64,000 bases of DNA from JAICKM01 sp038228295. Its GTDB lineage: Bacteria > Chloroflexota > Chloroflexia > QHBQ01 > JAICKM01. Both the position numbers and the translations under genes were made by a program. Shown here piece after piece: positions 8,323 through 16,103 of this stretch; position 1 is the stretch's first letter, and each line of letters opens with the position of its first letter. The notes beneath the pieces were generated by a model. It did not search any database. It saw nothing but the letters and a program-made list of their open reading frames with translations, and had not been told where the DNA came from. Where the stretch lies: contig JBBRPH010000010.1 in assembly GCA_038228295.1 (NCBI GenBank), positions 42,628 through 106,627 on the forward strand. Reading direction: 5' to 3'.

Positions 8323-9968
8323 ACGGCGATCCGGCTGAGGTAGGCTTGCACGTCGGCGGTGGTGACGAGGGCGGGGTTACGAAACAGCTTGCTCACCTGC
8401 GAGGCGAACACCAACGAGTCGGCCAACACACTGCGCGCCGCGCCGTGGACCACGATCTGCCCGTCGCTCATCAAGGCTACTGTGTCGGCAATTTCGGCGA
8501 CCAGTTCCACATCATGCGTCGCCAGCACGATAGCGCGGCCCGCTGCGGCCAGCGTCCGCAGCAGGCGACCCAATGCGGCCTTCTGGCGGTAGTCCATGCC
8601 GCGCGTCGGTTCATCCAGCAGTAGCGCGGCGGGTTCCGCGGCCAACCCCGCTGCCAACGCCACCCGTTGCCGTTCACCCACGCTTAGATCCTTCGGATCA
8701 CGATCCACATAACGGGTCAAGTCCAACTGCGCTAACAACGCTTCGACCGCCGGCCCGCCGGGCGGTAGGCTGTGGTTGCCGCGTGTAAAAGCCAACTCTT
8801 CGCGCACGGTGTCGCTGAACAGTAGCACATCGGGCCGCTGGGGTACATAACCGACCTGCCGCACAATCTCTTCTAGCGTCAGGCGGCGTGTATCGGCTCC
8901 CGCGACCAGCACGCGGCCCTGCGTCGGCTTCAGCAGCCCGACCAGCAATTTGAGCAGCGTCGTCTTGCCCGCGCCGTTGCGTCCCATCAGCGCCAGCACC
9001 TCGCCCGGTTGCACAGCCAGAGTCACCCCGCGCAGTGCTTCACGCCCGCCGTAGGCGAACCAGACCGCCTCAGTGCGGAGTGTTGCGGGTTGCAGATTGT
9101 GTTCTTGCTCCCCGCTCCTAAGCCCCGGCTCTTGCCCCCCGAAGCGTGTGTCGGCGGCCAATTGGCGGCGCGCTTGCTTGATGCTGAGGGGAATGGGCTG
9201 CCAGTCGAGCAGGCGGGCGACTGCGGCCAGCGGCGGCAGCAGCGGGATATGCGCTAGCACGTCGGCGGGCAGGCCGGCGCGGAGCGGGCCGGTCGGGGTG
9301 GGGCCGGCAGGCGGCAGGTACGCAATGCGGTCTACGTGCTGTACCACGCGCTCCAGCCGGTGTTCCGATAGCACGATGGTCAGTCCCAGGTCCTGGTTCA
9401 ACTTGACGAGCGTATCCAATACTTCTTCGGCGGCCTGTGGATCGAGTTGGGAGGTCGGCTCATCCAGCACCAATACGCGCGGTTGCAGCGTCAGCACCGC
9501 GCCGATGGCAACGCGCTGCCGCTCGCCGCCCGACAGGGTACTCAGCCGCCGTCCGCGCAAGTGGGCAATCGAGAGTTGGTCTAGCACCTCTTCGATGCGC
9601 TTCCGCATCAGTGGCTGGATCAGCCCCGCGTTCTCCATAGCAAAGGCCAGTTCGTCTTCCACCGTCTCGGCCACCATCTGCGCTTCGGGATCTTGAAACA
9701 CCAGACCGACGACCGCGCTCATCGCCGCCGTGCCCGCCGCCGTCGGATCCCGCCCCGCCACCTGCACCTGCCCGCCGATCCTGCCGCCGTAGAAATGCGG
9801 CACCAAGCCGTTCAACGCGCGCAACAGCGTAGACTTGCCCGCGCCCGATTCACCGACCAACAGCAGAAACTCGCCCTCGGCCACCTCCAGGCTCACGCCG
9901 TGGAGGGCCGGCCCCGGCGCGTCCGGGTAGTGATACGTCAGGTTCTCAATGCTGATCAGCGGTTGCAT
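8319..9968 (-). CDS. Fused double ECF transporter ATPase (EcfA-EcfA')
   Basis: A 549-residue fusion of two ABC ATPase domains. Half one has Walker A GESGAGKST, signature LSGGERQRVAIG and Walker B VLVLDEPTSQLDP. Half two has GRNGAGKTTLL, LSVGERQRVALAAG and ALLLDEPTRGMDY. Both sites look competent. The two halves, normally separate EcfA proteins, power transport through EcfT. The linker (around residues 275-300) is encoded by a degenerate 7-bp repeat array at 9072-9141, suggesting that two genes were joined across such an array. A stretch of 81 bp containing more heptads separates it from ecfT. Confidence 0.93.
   Translation of the reverse strand: MQPLISIENLTYHYPDAPGPALHGVSLEVAEGEFLLLVGESGAGKSTLLRALNGLVPHFYGGRIGGQVQVAGRDPTAAGTAAMSAVVGLVFQDPEAQMVAETVEDELAFAMENAGLIQPLMRKRIEEVLDQLSIAHLRGRRLSTLSGGERQRVAIGAVLTLQPRVLVLDEPTSQLDPQAAEEVLDTLVKLNQDLGLTIVLSEHRLERVVQHVDRIAYLPPAGPTPTGPLRAGLPADVLAHIPLLPPLAAVARLLDWQPIPLSIKQARRQLAADTRFGGQEPGLRSGEQEHNLQPATLRTEAVWFAYGGREALRGVTLAVQPGEVLALMGRNGAGKTTLLKLLVGLLKPTQGRVLVAGADTRRLTLEEIVRQVGYVPQRPDVLLFSDTVREELAFTRGNHSLPPGGPAVEALLAQLDLTRYVDRDPKDLSVGERQRVALAAGLAAEPAALLLDEPTRGMDYRQKAALGRLLRTLAAAGRAIVLATHDVELVAEIADTVALMSDGQIVVHGAARSVLADSLVFASQVSKLFRNPALVTTADVQAYLSRIAV
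9072..9141. repeat. Degenerate heptad array forming the EcfA-EcfA' linker
   Basis: Ten successive 7-bp units can be read: AGTGCGG, AGTGTTG, CGGGTTG, CAGATTG, TGTTCTT, GCTCCCC, GCTCCTA, AGCCCCG, GCTCTTG, CCCCCCG. Two related sub-families share positions 3-7. It lies exactly between the two ATPase domains. Confidence 0.55.
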
Positions 9969-9983
9969 AGATCGCAGGCTCCT

Positions 9984-10089
9984 GGGTTCTGAGTTCTGGA
10001 TTATAGATGAAGACGGGTTAAACCGCTCCGTCCGTCCTCAATTCCGAACTCAACACTCGTCTCCGTGTCTCTGGGTCGCTAGGTCGAAC
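9984..10089. repeat. Heptad arrays between ecfA and ecfT
   Basis: GGGTTCT, GAGTTCT, GGATTAT (9984-10004) face a roughly inverted set from AATTCCG at 10040 through GTCTCCG, TGTCTCT, GGGTCGC, TAGGTCG. The EcfT C-terminal tail (LATQRHGDEC) and its TGA stop are encoded within the right-hand array. Confidence 0.65.
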
Positions 10090-11183
10090 AGGCCGCGGCG
10101 CGTTTGTGTAGTTAGGCGCAGCAACGGCAGGGCGGGGGCGGCCAACAGGGCCAGCCCTGCGCCGATGATCGGCTCAAACGGCGGCCAAGCCAGTTGCAGG
10201 TAGGGCGAGTACACCCACCAGCCGGCCCGCGTAGCCCACACTCCCACTGTCACGACCAGCGACAAGGTCAACGCCACACATACGCCGCTGTCGCGCCGCC
10301 GCCAGATCTCGCGTCGGTAGCGGCTTTGGTGGCTCAGGTGGCCCAGCGCCCGCAAGGCCCAGCCTAGCCCCAGCAATCCTGCGAGCACCAGCGCCGCGCC
10401 GCCGGTCGGGGTTTGTCGGAAGTAGATCAACAAGAACGCACCCACTGCTACGGCCCCCGTGCCGCCCAGCAGCGCGGCGCGGATGCGACGTTGGGCCGCG
10501 GCGGCCCCACCGGTTGGGTCGGTGGTGCGGTGGGAAAAGCCGCGCGCTTCCATCGCTTCGGCCAACTGGATCGCTCGCTCCAGCCCGCCGGCCAGCAGCG
10601 GCACGGCTAACGGCAGCAGCGCGCCGGAACCGCGAAAGCGGTGGCCGCGTAACTGTTGCGCCTCGCGGATCTCTCGCACCCGTGTAATCGTCTGCGGCAC
10701 ATAAGCCAGGCCGATGGCCGTGACCAGTCCCGCCTGCGATAGGGCGGCCGGGATGGCGCGCAGTAGCGCGTAGGTATCGGCTCCCAGGTTGAACGTGCCG
10801 GCCACGATCAGCACCACCACGACAGCCAACCCGCCCAGCGCGCCGTAGGTAAAACCTTCCACCGTCAACGGTCCGCCGATCAGCGGCCACTCGCGTGGTA
10901 GCGTCAATAGCACAGTTGCGCCCAAGTGTGACCCCAGGCCGTTGAACCCGGCGGCCACCGTCGCCAGGAGCAGCCCCACGCGCAGAAACCAGCCCCAACT
11001 ATGGCGGCGTGGGTCAGCGGCATCCGGCCCGGCGGCTTGCTCGTAGGCCGCCGCCGCCTCGTCTACCGCTCGCGCCGCCAGCGCGATCAGCACCAGATAG
11101 AGCGGATTGCGCGTGAGCAGTGCCGCCGTTCCCGCCGCCGCCAACCAAAGCAGCCAAGTACGGGTATGGTACGCTACCGCCAC
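10050..11183 (-). CDS. ecfT: ECF transporter transmembrane component EcfT
   Basis: A 377-residue membrane protein, longer than the usual 250-270. The cytoplasmic coupling region is recognisable (REIREAQQLRGHRFRG, then LERAIQLAEAMEARGFSH), matching the two A-R-G-type coupling motifs of EcfT that contact the ATPases. Extra length comes from additional membrane segments near both ends. The GTG at 11183 is preferred over a TTG at 11189 because AGGAGG lies 7 bp before it. It sits between the repeat-protein gene and the double ATPase in the B12-riboswitch operon. Confidence 0.88.
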   Translation of the reverse strand: MAVAYHTRTWLLWLAAAGTAALLTRNPLYLVLIALAARAVDEAAAAYEQAAGPDAADPRRHSWGWFLRVGLLLATVAAGFNGLGSHLGATVLLTLPREWPLIGGPLTVEGFTYGALGGLAVVVVLIVAGTFNLGADTYALLRAIPAALSQAGLVTAIGLAYVPQTITRVREIREAQQLRGHRFRGSGALLPLAVPLLAGGLERAIQLAEAMEARGFSHRTTDPTGGAAAAQRRIRAALLGGTGAVAVGAFLLIYFRQTPTGGAALVLAGLLGLGWALRALGHLSHQSRYRREIWRRRDSGVCVALTLSLVVTVGVWATRAGWWVYSPYLQLAWPPFEPIIGAGLALLAAPALPLLRLTTQTRRGLFDLATQRHGDEC

Positions 11184-11206
11184 ACGCAATCCCTCCTGTG
11201 TACCGG

Positions 11207-12346
11207 TTAGCGCGTCACGCGGTGTGCGCGCAACCGGCTACCGCCAGCCAGCAACGCCGCCGCGATCAGGGCTAGGGCGACGAGTAACGGATTCATGCCT
11301 GCGCCGGTGTTCGGCATCCCCGGATAGGGGTTAGCCGTGCCGCCGGTGCCGCCGGGCAGGTGCGTGGGCTGCCCGTTCATCAAGTAATCGCTGTAGCGGA
11401 TCGGCAGCACCGCGCCGGCCAGCGCCGGCAGTGCCTGATAGGTCGCCCCGGCATTGTCATCGGCCTGAGTGGCCTGGTAGCGAAACGCTCCATCGGCGTT
11501 TTGCAGGCTGCGGAGCAGATCAAGCGCACTCCGGCCGCCCTGTTGCCAGCTCGTGCCGGCCGGATTTTCGCCCGCCGCACGCAGGCCCATGATCGCCAGC
11601 GCGGTCGAGTTGCTGTCGCTCTCTGCGCCCGGCCCCTTCTGGTAGGCGAAGCCGCCGTCCGCGTTCTGCTGCGCGTGTAGATAGGTGAGCGCCTGGCCGC
11701 CGATAAAGCGGGTTGGGCCATGGCCGGCTAGGGCTTGCAGCACCAAGCCGGAGGTGTTGGTGTCGGCTTTACCTGCCTCTTTGGCACCGTCGAAGGCCCA
11801 GCCCCCGTCTGCCGCCTGTGCGCCCAGCAGCCAGTCAAGCGCCGGGCCGGGCACTTGCTGCCCCGTCGCACTCAAGGCCAGGATCACCAACGCTTGGCCG
11901 GTCACATCTTTGCCGTAGTGGCCGCTTGTTGCGTCATAGCTATCGGTGATCACTTTCAGCAAGTCTACGCCGCCGAAATTATGCAGATCCAATGCAGGGC
12001 CGGCGGCTACCTGCGCGAGTATCACTTTGGCCGCCGCGCCGGGCGTCTTGGCGTAATCTTTGGCTTTGCCTGCGAGAAAACCGGCCGGCAATACCCCGTT
12101 CTCGGCTACTGGGGTGCGCGCCGCCGCAGTCAGGCCGAATAGTGCGTCGGCAGTAGACCCCACACCGAAGCCGGGGAACGAGCTGTCGGGCTGCTGTTGG
12201 CCCAGCGTCCAATCGGCGGCTTTTTTCACCGCTGCGTCATACGGCCCCAGCGTCGGCGCTGCCGCCACCGGCAGCACCATGCCTAGCACCGCTACCAGCA
12301 ACAGCAAGCCGGCCGCGCCCATCTTGGTCAAAAATGTCTGTTTCAA
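11207..12346 (-). CDS. Secreted, surface-anchored prenyltransferase-fold (alpha/alpha-toroid) repeat protein
   Basis: A 379-residue protein with a TTG start 9 bp after AGGAGG. Residues 1-30 form a signal peptide (core AAGLLLLVAVLGMVLPVAAA). The body has at least three repeats of the prenyltransferase/squalene-cyclase type: LLGAQAADGGWAF, LHAQQNADGGFAY and LRSLQNADGAFRY, each preceded by helices. A spacer leads to MPNTGAG, a hydrophobic stretch and a basic tail, like an LPXTG sorting signal. It is the first gene after a cobalamin riboswitch and precedes the ECF importer. The same fold forms the cobalamin-binding alpha domain of transcobalamin and intrinsic factor, so an external corrinoid-binding role is a reasonable inference. 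No DUF4430-like beta domain is visible. Confidence 0.82.
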   Translation of the reverse strand: MKQTFLTKMGAAGLLLLVAVLGMVLPVAAAPTLGPYDAAVKKAADWTLGQQQPDSSFPGFGVGSTADALFGLTAAARTPVAENGVLPAGFLAGKAKDYAKTPGAAAKVILAQVAAGPALDLHNFGGVDLLKVITDSYDATSGHYGKDVTGQALVILALSATGQQVPGPALDWLLGAQAADGGWAFDGAKEAGKADTNTSGLVLQALAGHGPTRFIGGQALTYLHAQQNADGGFAYQKGPGAESDSNSTALAIMGLRAAGENPAGTSWQQGGRSALDLLRSLQNADGAFRYQATQADDNAGATYQALPALAGAVLPIRYSDYLMNGQPTHLPGGTGGTANPYPGMPNTGAGMNPLLVALALIAAALLAGGSRLRAHRVTR

Positions 12347-12405
12347 CTACTTACTCCTCCTAATACTACGTTAGCGGTAATCGCCAACCGGCCACGCCGG
12401 ACAAC

Positions 12406-12433
12406 AAAAAACCCTCTCCAATGGGGAGAGGGG
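12406..12433 (-). terminator. Intrinsic terminator of the cobalamin riboswitch
   Basis: On the minus strand an 8-bp GC-rich stem (CCCTCTCC / GGAGAGGG, short loop) is followed by six T. It lies between the aptamer and the first gene's ribosome site, so B12 binding most likely causes early termination. Confidence 0.88.
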
Positions 12434-12439
12434 TCTAAT

Positions 12440-12662
12440 CAGGATACGGACCGGCAGGCGGTCCGGCTCCCACCCCCTTTCGCACGAAGGATGTGGAGCA
12501 AACTGCGTGGTGGGTAGTCTGACTTGTCGCCCTAGTGGGCGGCTTACAGTTGCGGCACAGCGCCGGACTCGCACCGGCTTCCCCCAGTGGGTTACAGGCA
12601 TCCGGGCCTGCAACGCCACGCGGTTGCATTAATTGGAAACGAGGCGCGACACCCGCGCCCAT
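12440..12662 (-). promoter_or_regulatory. Cobalamin (B12) riboswitch
   Basis: On the minus strand the core at 12583-12544 reads GGGAAGCCGGTGCGAGTCC followed by GGCGCTGTGCCGCAACTGTAA, the hallmark of the AdoCbl riboswitch. A 3' AAGTCAGACTACCC box and a stem precede the terminator at 12406-12433. It controls the ECF operon at 12346-7486. This is the direct evidence that the importer handles cobalamin or a relative. Confidence 0.95.
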
Positions 12663-12670
12663 GCGGACGG

Positions 12671-12700
12671 AGTATAGCATAGACCCGTCGCCTGCGTCAA
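12671..12700 (-). promoter_or_regulatory. Promoter of the B12 riboswitch operon
   Basis: TTGACG (12700-12695), 18 bp, TATACT (12676-12671) on the minus strand, just before the riboswitch aptamer. Confidence 0.75.
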
Positions 12701-12731
12701 GGATCGATTCTGTGCTCGCTGCCTCTGCCCT

Positions 12732-15359
12732 TTACTCGTCGGCCTGTAGCACCAGCGTCGTCACGGCGGCAGCGGCTACTGCGGCGGGTGAGAACGGCAG
12801 CGGGGCATAGTCGCCGTGTTGCCAGCGGGTAAGTTGGTCGCGATAATGAGATGCGGCGGGGTGGCCGCTCTGGCCGCCGGCGAGGATAGTACGTCCGCTG
12901 TCCCACGCGCCGAGATCGAATAATTGGCGGTAGGAGACGCTGTTGCCGCCGTTTTTGAGTGGCGCGGTGGGCAGAGTCGCGCTCATGCAGACGGTATCGC
13001 GGTCGCCGCCGACCGGCAGCGGTGGCGGGTTGAACAGGCGACTGAGCGGTGGCAGCAGACCCAACGGGTGGGCCGGGCGCACACGATGCACGCGGCCCCA
13101 ACGCCAGCGGCGCACATCGCGCCCCAGGCGGCGGCGCAACAGGCGTAGGCTGTCGCCCAGACTAGCTTCCAAGAGCGCAGCCCAGTCCGGCACCGGCACA
13201 GCGGGTGTGGGGCCGGCCAGCGCGACCAGCCAGGCGTGGTCGTCGGCGGCTAGGGCGCGTAGCAGGCGCGGTACGCAGCGGGCGACATATTGCGTGCTTT
13301 GCGTCACCGGCTGGGTGGACACGCCTAGGTACTGATCGAGTAGTGCCGGATCGGGGAAGGCCAGACCATAGACGCGCCGTGTCAGATAGTGCAGCGTCAC
13401 GCTGTAAATCGTCGCCGCCGAACTGCCGCGCTCCATGTGCCCGTCCCAGCCGGCCAGGGCGGTGAGTGCGGCCTCGCGTAACGCCCTGATGCGGCCCGTC
13501 GGCCCCGGTCGGCTGCCCAATCGCTCCACCAGCAAGCGGCTAAAGCTGTGACCGGGCGCGCTGTAAATATCGCGCTGAATGGCCGCGCAGCTATCCAGCG
13601 TGTGCTGTGGCTGCGCTTCGATCAGAGCGCTGATACGCCGGGCGCGGTGGCCGCTGATCCACTCGCGGCTCAGGAAATAGGGATACTCCGGTCCCACGAT
13701 GCGATTATTCGCTGTGACCACATAGCCGCAGGCGGGATTGTAGCTGTGCGGCATCTCGTCAAAGGGAATGGTGCCCTGCCACTCATAGGTGCCTGTCCAG
13801 CCGGGCATCGGCAGCACGCCTTGGCCCTTAGCCCGCAGCGGCACGCGGCCCAGCAAATGGTAGCCGATGTTGCCGCCGCTGTCGGCATAGACCATGTTGA
13901 TGCAGGGCGCGGCCCATTCGCGCACTGCGGCCCGAAAACTAGTCCAATCGTGCGCCCGGTCCAAGTCCAGCACAGCCTGCAACGTGGGCGCAGGCGTGAG
14001 CGCGGTCCAGCGCAAGGCCAGCGCCGTGTGGAATGCCGAAGGCGGCAGAGACGCCGCATCTGCGTCTAGCTCCCCGCTCTTTGTAGCAGCGGGATCGGGG
14101 CTGAGGTCGGCCCGGCGATGCGGCAGGTTCCACAGGGTTGCGCCGGGCCGCAGCCATTTTCCGCCTTCGGGGTGCCAGTCGCCATTGATTACCGGACCGT
14201 GGCGGGTGATCAACACATCTTCGATCACGGGACGCGGCCGGCCGCGCACGCGGATGCGTTCGCTGACCACCTCGGCCCGTTCCCAGCCGTCGCCCCAGGC
14301 CACTAGCGTCGGGTCGGTCGGGTGCAATCGCTCCACATACAGGTCTTGCGCGTCCACCATCGCGTTGGTGATACCCCAGGCGCAATGCCGATTGTGGCCG
14401 ATGATCAGGCCGGGGCTGCCCAGGAAGCCCGCGCCCGCCACATCGTAGCCGCCGCCCGTCAGGTGACTCAGGTGCCAGATCGAGGGTAGCAGCAGCGGCA
14501 GGTGCGGATCGTTCGCCAGTAGCGCGTGGCCGTCGGCGCTGCGCGAGGCATGGATCGCCCAGCCGTTGCTGGCCGGTATGGCGCTTTGCAGCAGCCCGCC
14601 CAGACCGGTGTGTTGCACCAAATCGCTGTACTCGGCCAGCAGATCGGCAATTGGTTCATCCAAGTCGGCCAGGTTTATACCCGGCTCGGCACTAAGGGGA
14701 CCGCCGCCCGGATAGACCGGCTCCAGCGCCGCCGCCCGCTCGGCTCCCAGCGCCCGCACCAACCGGGCGCGCACCAGTTCGCTCTCCCAGTTGCCGCCCA
14801 GTCCCCAGGCCATCAGCTTGGCCCACACCAGGCAGTCACTTGGCTGCCAGGGTTCCGGTTCGTAGGCCAGCAACGCGCATTCGACCGGCAGCGCACGGTG
14901 CGCTATCGCCCAGTCCAGGTAGGCGTTGACCCCACGGCTATACGCGGCTACGGCTTCGGCGGCTTCGGCGGGCAGCACGGCGGTCTCGGCTACGGCGGAA
15001 GCGGCCAAGCGGAAGCGGCGCGCCAGCAGGTCGCTCGCCAGTGCCGGAGGCCCCAGCAGTTCGGCCAACCGTCCGGCTCCTGCCCGCCGCTGGAAATCCA
15101 TTTGCCAAAAGCGATCTTGCGCCTGCACATAGCCCTGCGCGGTGAACAGGTCGGCGGCGCTTTCGGCCTGGATATGCGGGATGCCCCAACTATCGCGCAG
15201 CACCCGCACCGGCCTGCCGACCGGACAGGCCAGCGTGCCCTCAACGGGCGGCACGGCACGTTGCAGCCGGCGCTGTAGCCCCGCGCGCGCCGTCAGCGCG
15301 ACAACCGGTAGGCCGGTAGCCAGCGTGGCGGCCAGTCGCCGCCGGGGCGGGCGACTCAT
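12732..15359 (-). CDS. Penicillin acylase family (Ntn-hydrolase) enzyme
   Basis: An 875-residue precursor. The alpha-chain region has VRVLRDSWGIPHI and GYVQAQDRFWQM. The autoprocessing site is ASNGWAI, giving Ser264 as the predicted N-terminal nucleophile of the beta chain. The rest has GHNRHCAWGITNA, a conserved asparagine region and a late GGNSVSYRQ / GQSGHPAASHYRDQ block, as in penicillin G, cephalosporin and acyl-homoserine-lactone acylases. A short hydrophobic N-terminus suggests export. It starts inside the stop of the upstream gene (ATGA), so the two are coupled. Substrate is unknown; amide cleavage in signalling molecules or antibiotics is typical. Confidence 0.92.
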   Translation of the reverse strand: MSRPPRRRLAATLATGLPVVALTARAGLQRRLQRAVPPVEGTLACPVGRPVRVLRDSWGIPHIQAESAADLFTAQGYVQAQDRFWQMDFQRRAGAGRLAELLGPPALASDLLARRFRLAASAVAETAVLPAEAAEAVAAYSRGVNAYLDWAIAHRALPVECALLAYEPEPWQPSDCLVWAKLMAWGLGGNWESELVRARLVRALGAERAAALEPVYPGGGPLSAEPGINLADLDEPIADLLAEYSDLVQHTGLGGLLQSAIPASNGWAIHASRSADGHALLANDPHLPLLLPSIWHLSHLTGGGYDVAGAGFLGSPGLIIGHNRHCAWGITNAMVDAQDLYVERLHPTDPTLVAWGDGWERAEVVSERIRVRGRPRPVIEDVLITRHGPVINGDWHPEGGKWLRPGATLWNLPHRRADLSPDPAATKSGELDADAASLPPSAFHTALALRWTALTPAPTLQAVLDLDRAHDWTSFRAAVREWAAPCINMVYADSGGNIGYHLLGRVPLRAKGQGVLPMPGWTGTYEWQGTIPFDEMPHSYNPACGYVVTANNRIVGPEYPYFLSREWISGHRARRISALIEAQPQHTLDSCAAIQRDIYSAPGHSFSRLLVERLGSRPGPTGRIRALREAALTALAGWDGHMERGSSAATIYSVTLHYLTRRVYGLAFPDPALLDQYLGVSTQPVTQSTQYVARCVPRLLRALAADDHAWLVALAGPTPAVPVPDWAALLEASLGDSLRLLRRRLGRDVRRWRWGRVHRVRPAHPLGLLPPLSRLFNPPPLPVGGDRDTVCMSATLPTAPLKNGGNSVSYRQLFDLGAWDSGRTILAGGQSGHPAASHYRDQLTRWQHGDYAPLPFSPAAVAAAAVTTLVLQADE

Positions 15360-15985
15360 GGCGGGCTTTCGTCGAGCCAGTGCCAGAAATTGGCCCGATA
15401 ATGTGCGGCACTATACCAGCCGGCGCGCTCCGGTGGCCCATCGTACACCTCACCCATCACCGCCCAGGTGAGTTCCTGTAACGCCGTCTCCGGCCCGTCC
15501 AGCACCGCGATGTCCGCAGCTAAGCCACCCGTGAACGGTAGCCCCCGATCTAAAGTGAGCCGCGCTGATAGATCGCGCAGCGCGGCATACGCCGCAGTTC
15601 GTTCGCCTCGGTGGACCAGCCGCAGCATGGCGCGAAAATCGTCGCTCGCGGCCCGCGCTGCGGCCTCGCGTGCCGGATCAATGGCCGCAAACTCCGACAC
15701 ATTCAATTGGATCGTCTCTTCAGTCGGCACCTGTTGCAACTCATCAAGCAGCAGGCTGAGGATATTGAAATATTCCCATAGATAGGGATCGCTTTGCAGC
15801 ACATTGATCACCCGGTCGAGGCTGTCGGTTGCCTCCCACGGGGTCGTCTCCCAGCCGCCGAAGCCGCCGGTTGGCGTATCGAGCGCGCCCGCATCGCGCA
15901 GCAGTGCCAGCCAGGCCAACGGGATGCAGCCGTTCTGTTCGAGTTCGCTATACTCGCCAATGGTCAAGTACGCCGGGTAGGGCAT
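15356..15985 (-). CDS. Hypothetical protein coupled to the acylase
   Basis: A 209-residue soluble helical protein that I do not recognise. AAGGAGA precedes the ATG, and ATTATA on the plus strand at 16006-16011 (TATAAT on the minus) gives a close promoter. Its stop overlaps the acylase start by 4 bp, so translation of the two is linked. The C-terminal WYSAAHYRANFWHWLDE region resembles the end of the acylase in composition but is not a known motif. Confidence 0.7.
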   Translation of the reverse strand: MPYPAYLTIGEYSELEQNGCIPLAWLALLRDAGALDTPTGGFGGWETTPWEATDSLDRVINVLQSDPYLWEYFNILSLLLDELQQVPTEETIQLNVSEFAAIDPAREAAARAASDDFRAMLRLVHRGERTAAYAALRDLSARLTLDRGLPFTGGLAADIAVLDGPETALQELTWAVMGEVYDGPPERAGWYSAAHYRANFWHWLDESPP

Positions 15986-16005
15986 GGCTCGGTCTCCTTT
16001 GCCCC

Positions 16006-16011
16006 ATTATA
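16006..16011 (-). promoter_or_regulatory. -10 element for the acylase operon
   Basis: TATAAT on the minus strand, 20 bp before the ATG at 15985. No clear -35. Confidence 0.45.
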
Positions 16012-16021
16012 CACCGGGCTG

Positions 16022-16078
16022 CGTGAAACGTGAAACGTAACGTGGAACAACGACGAGTTCTGACTTCTGAATTAACAA
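16022..16078. repeat. Heptad array, units CGTGAAA and GAGTTCT
   Basis: CGTGAAA twice (16022-16035), then a degenerate stretch, then GAGTTCT, GACTTCT, GAATTAA at 7-bp spacing. It lies between the acylase operon and the preceding membrane-protein gene. Confidence 0.7.
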
Positions 16079-16103
16079 CCGCCGACTGACGGCGGCCCAC
16101 GGC

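Noticed and set aside
9073..9696. 207-codon plus-strand frame opposite the EcfA fusion
   Set aside because: Serine/arginine-rich shadow of two well-conserved ATPase domains.
14526..15278. 250-codon plus-strand frame opposite the acylase
   Set aside because: Antisense to conserved catalytic motifs; no family match.
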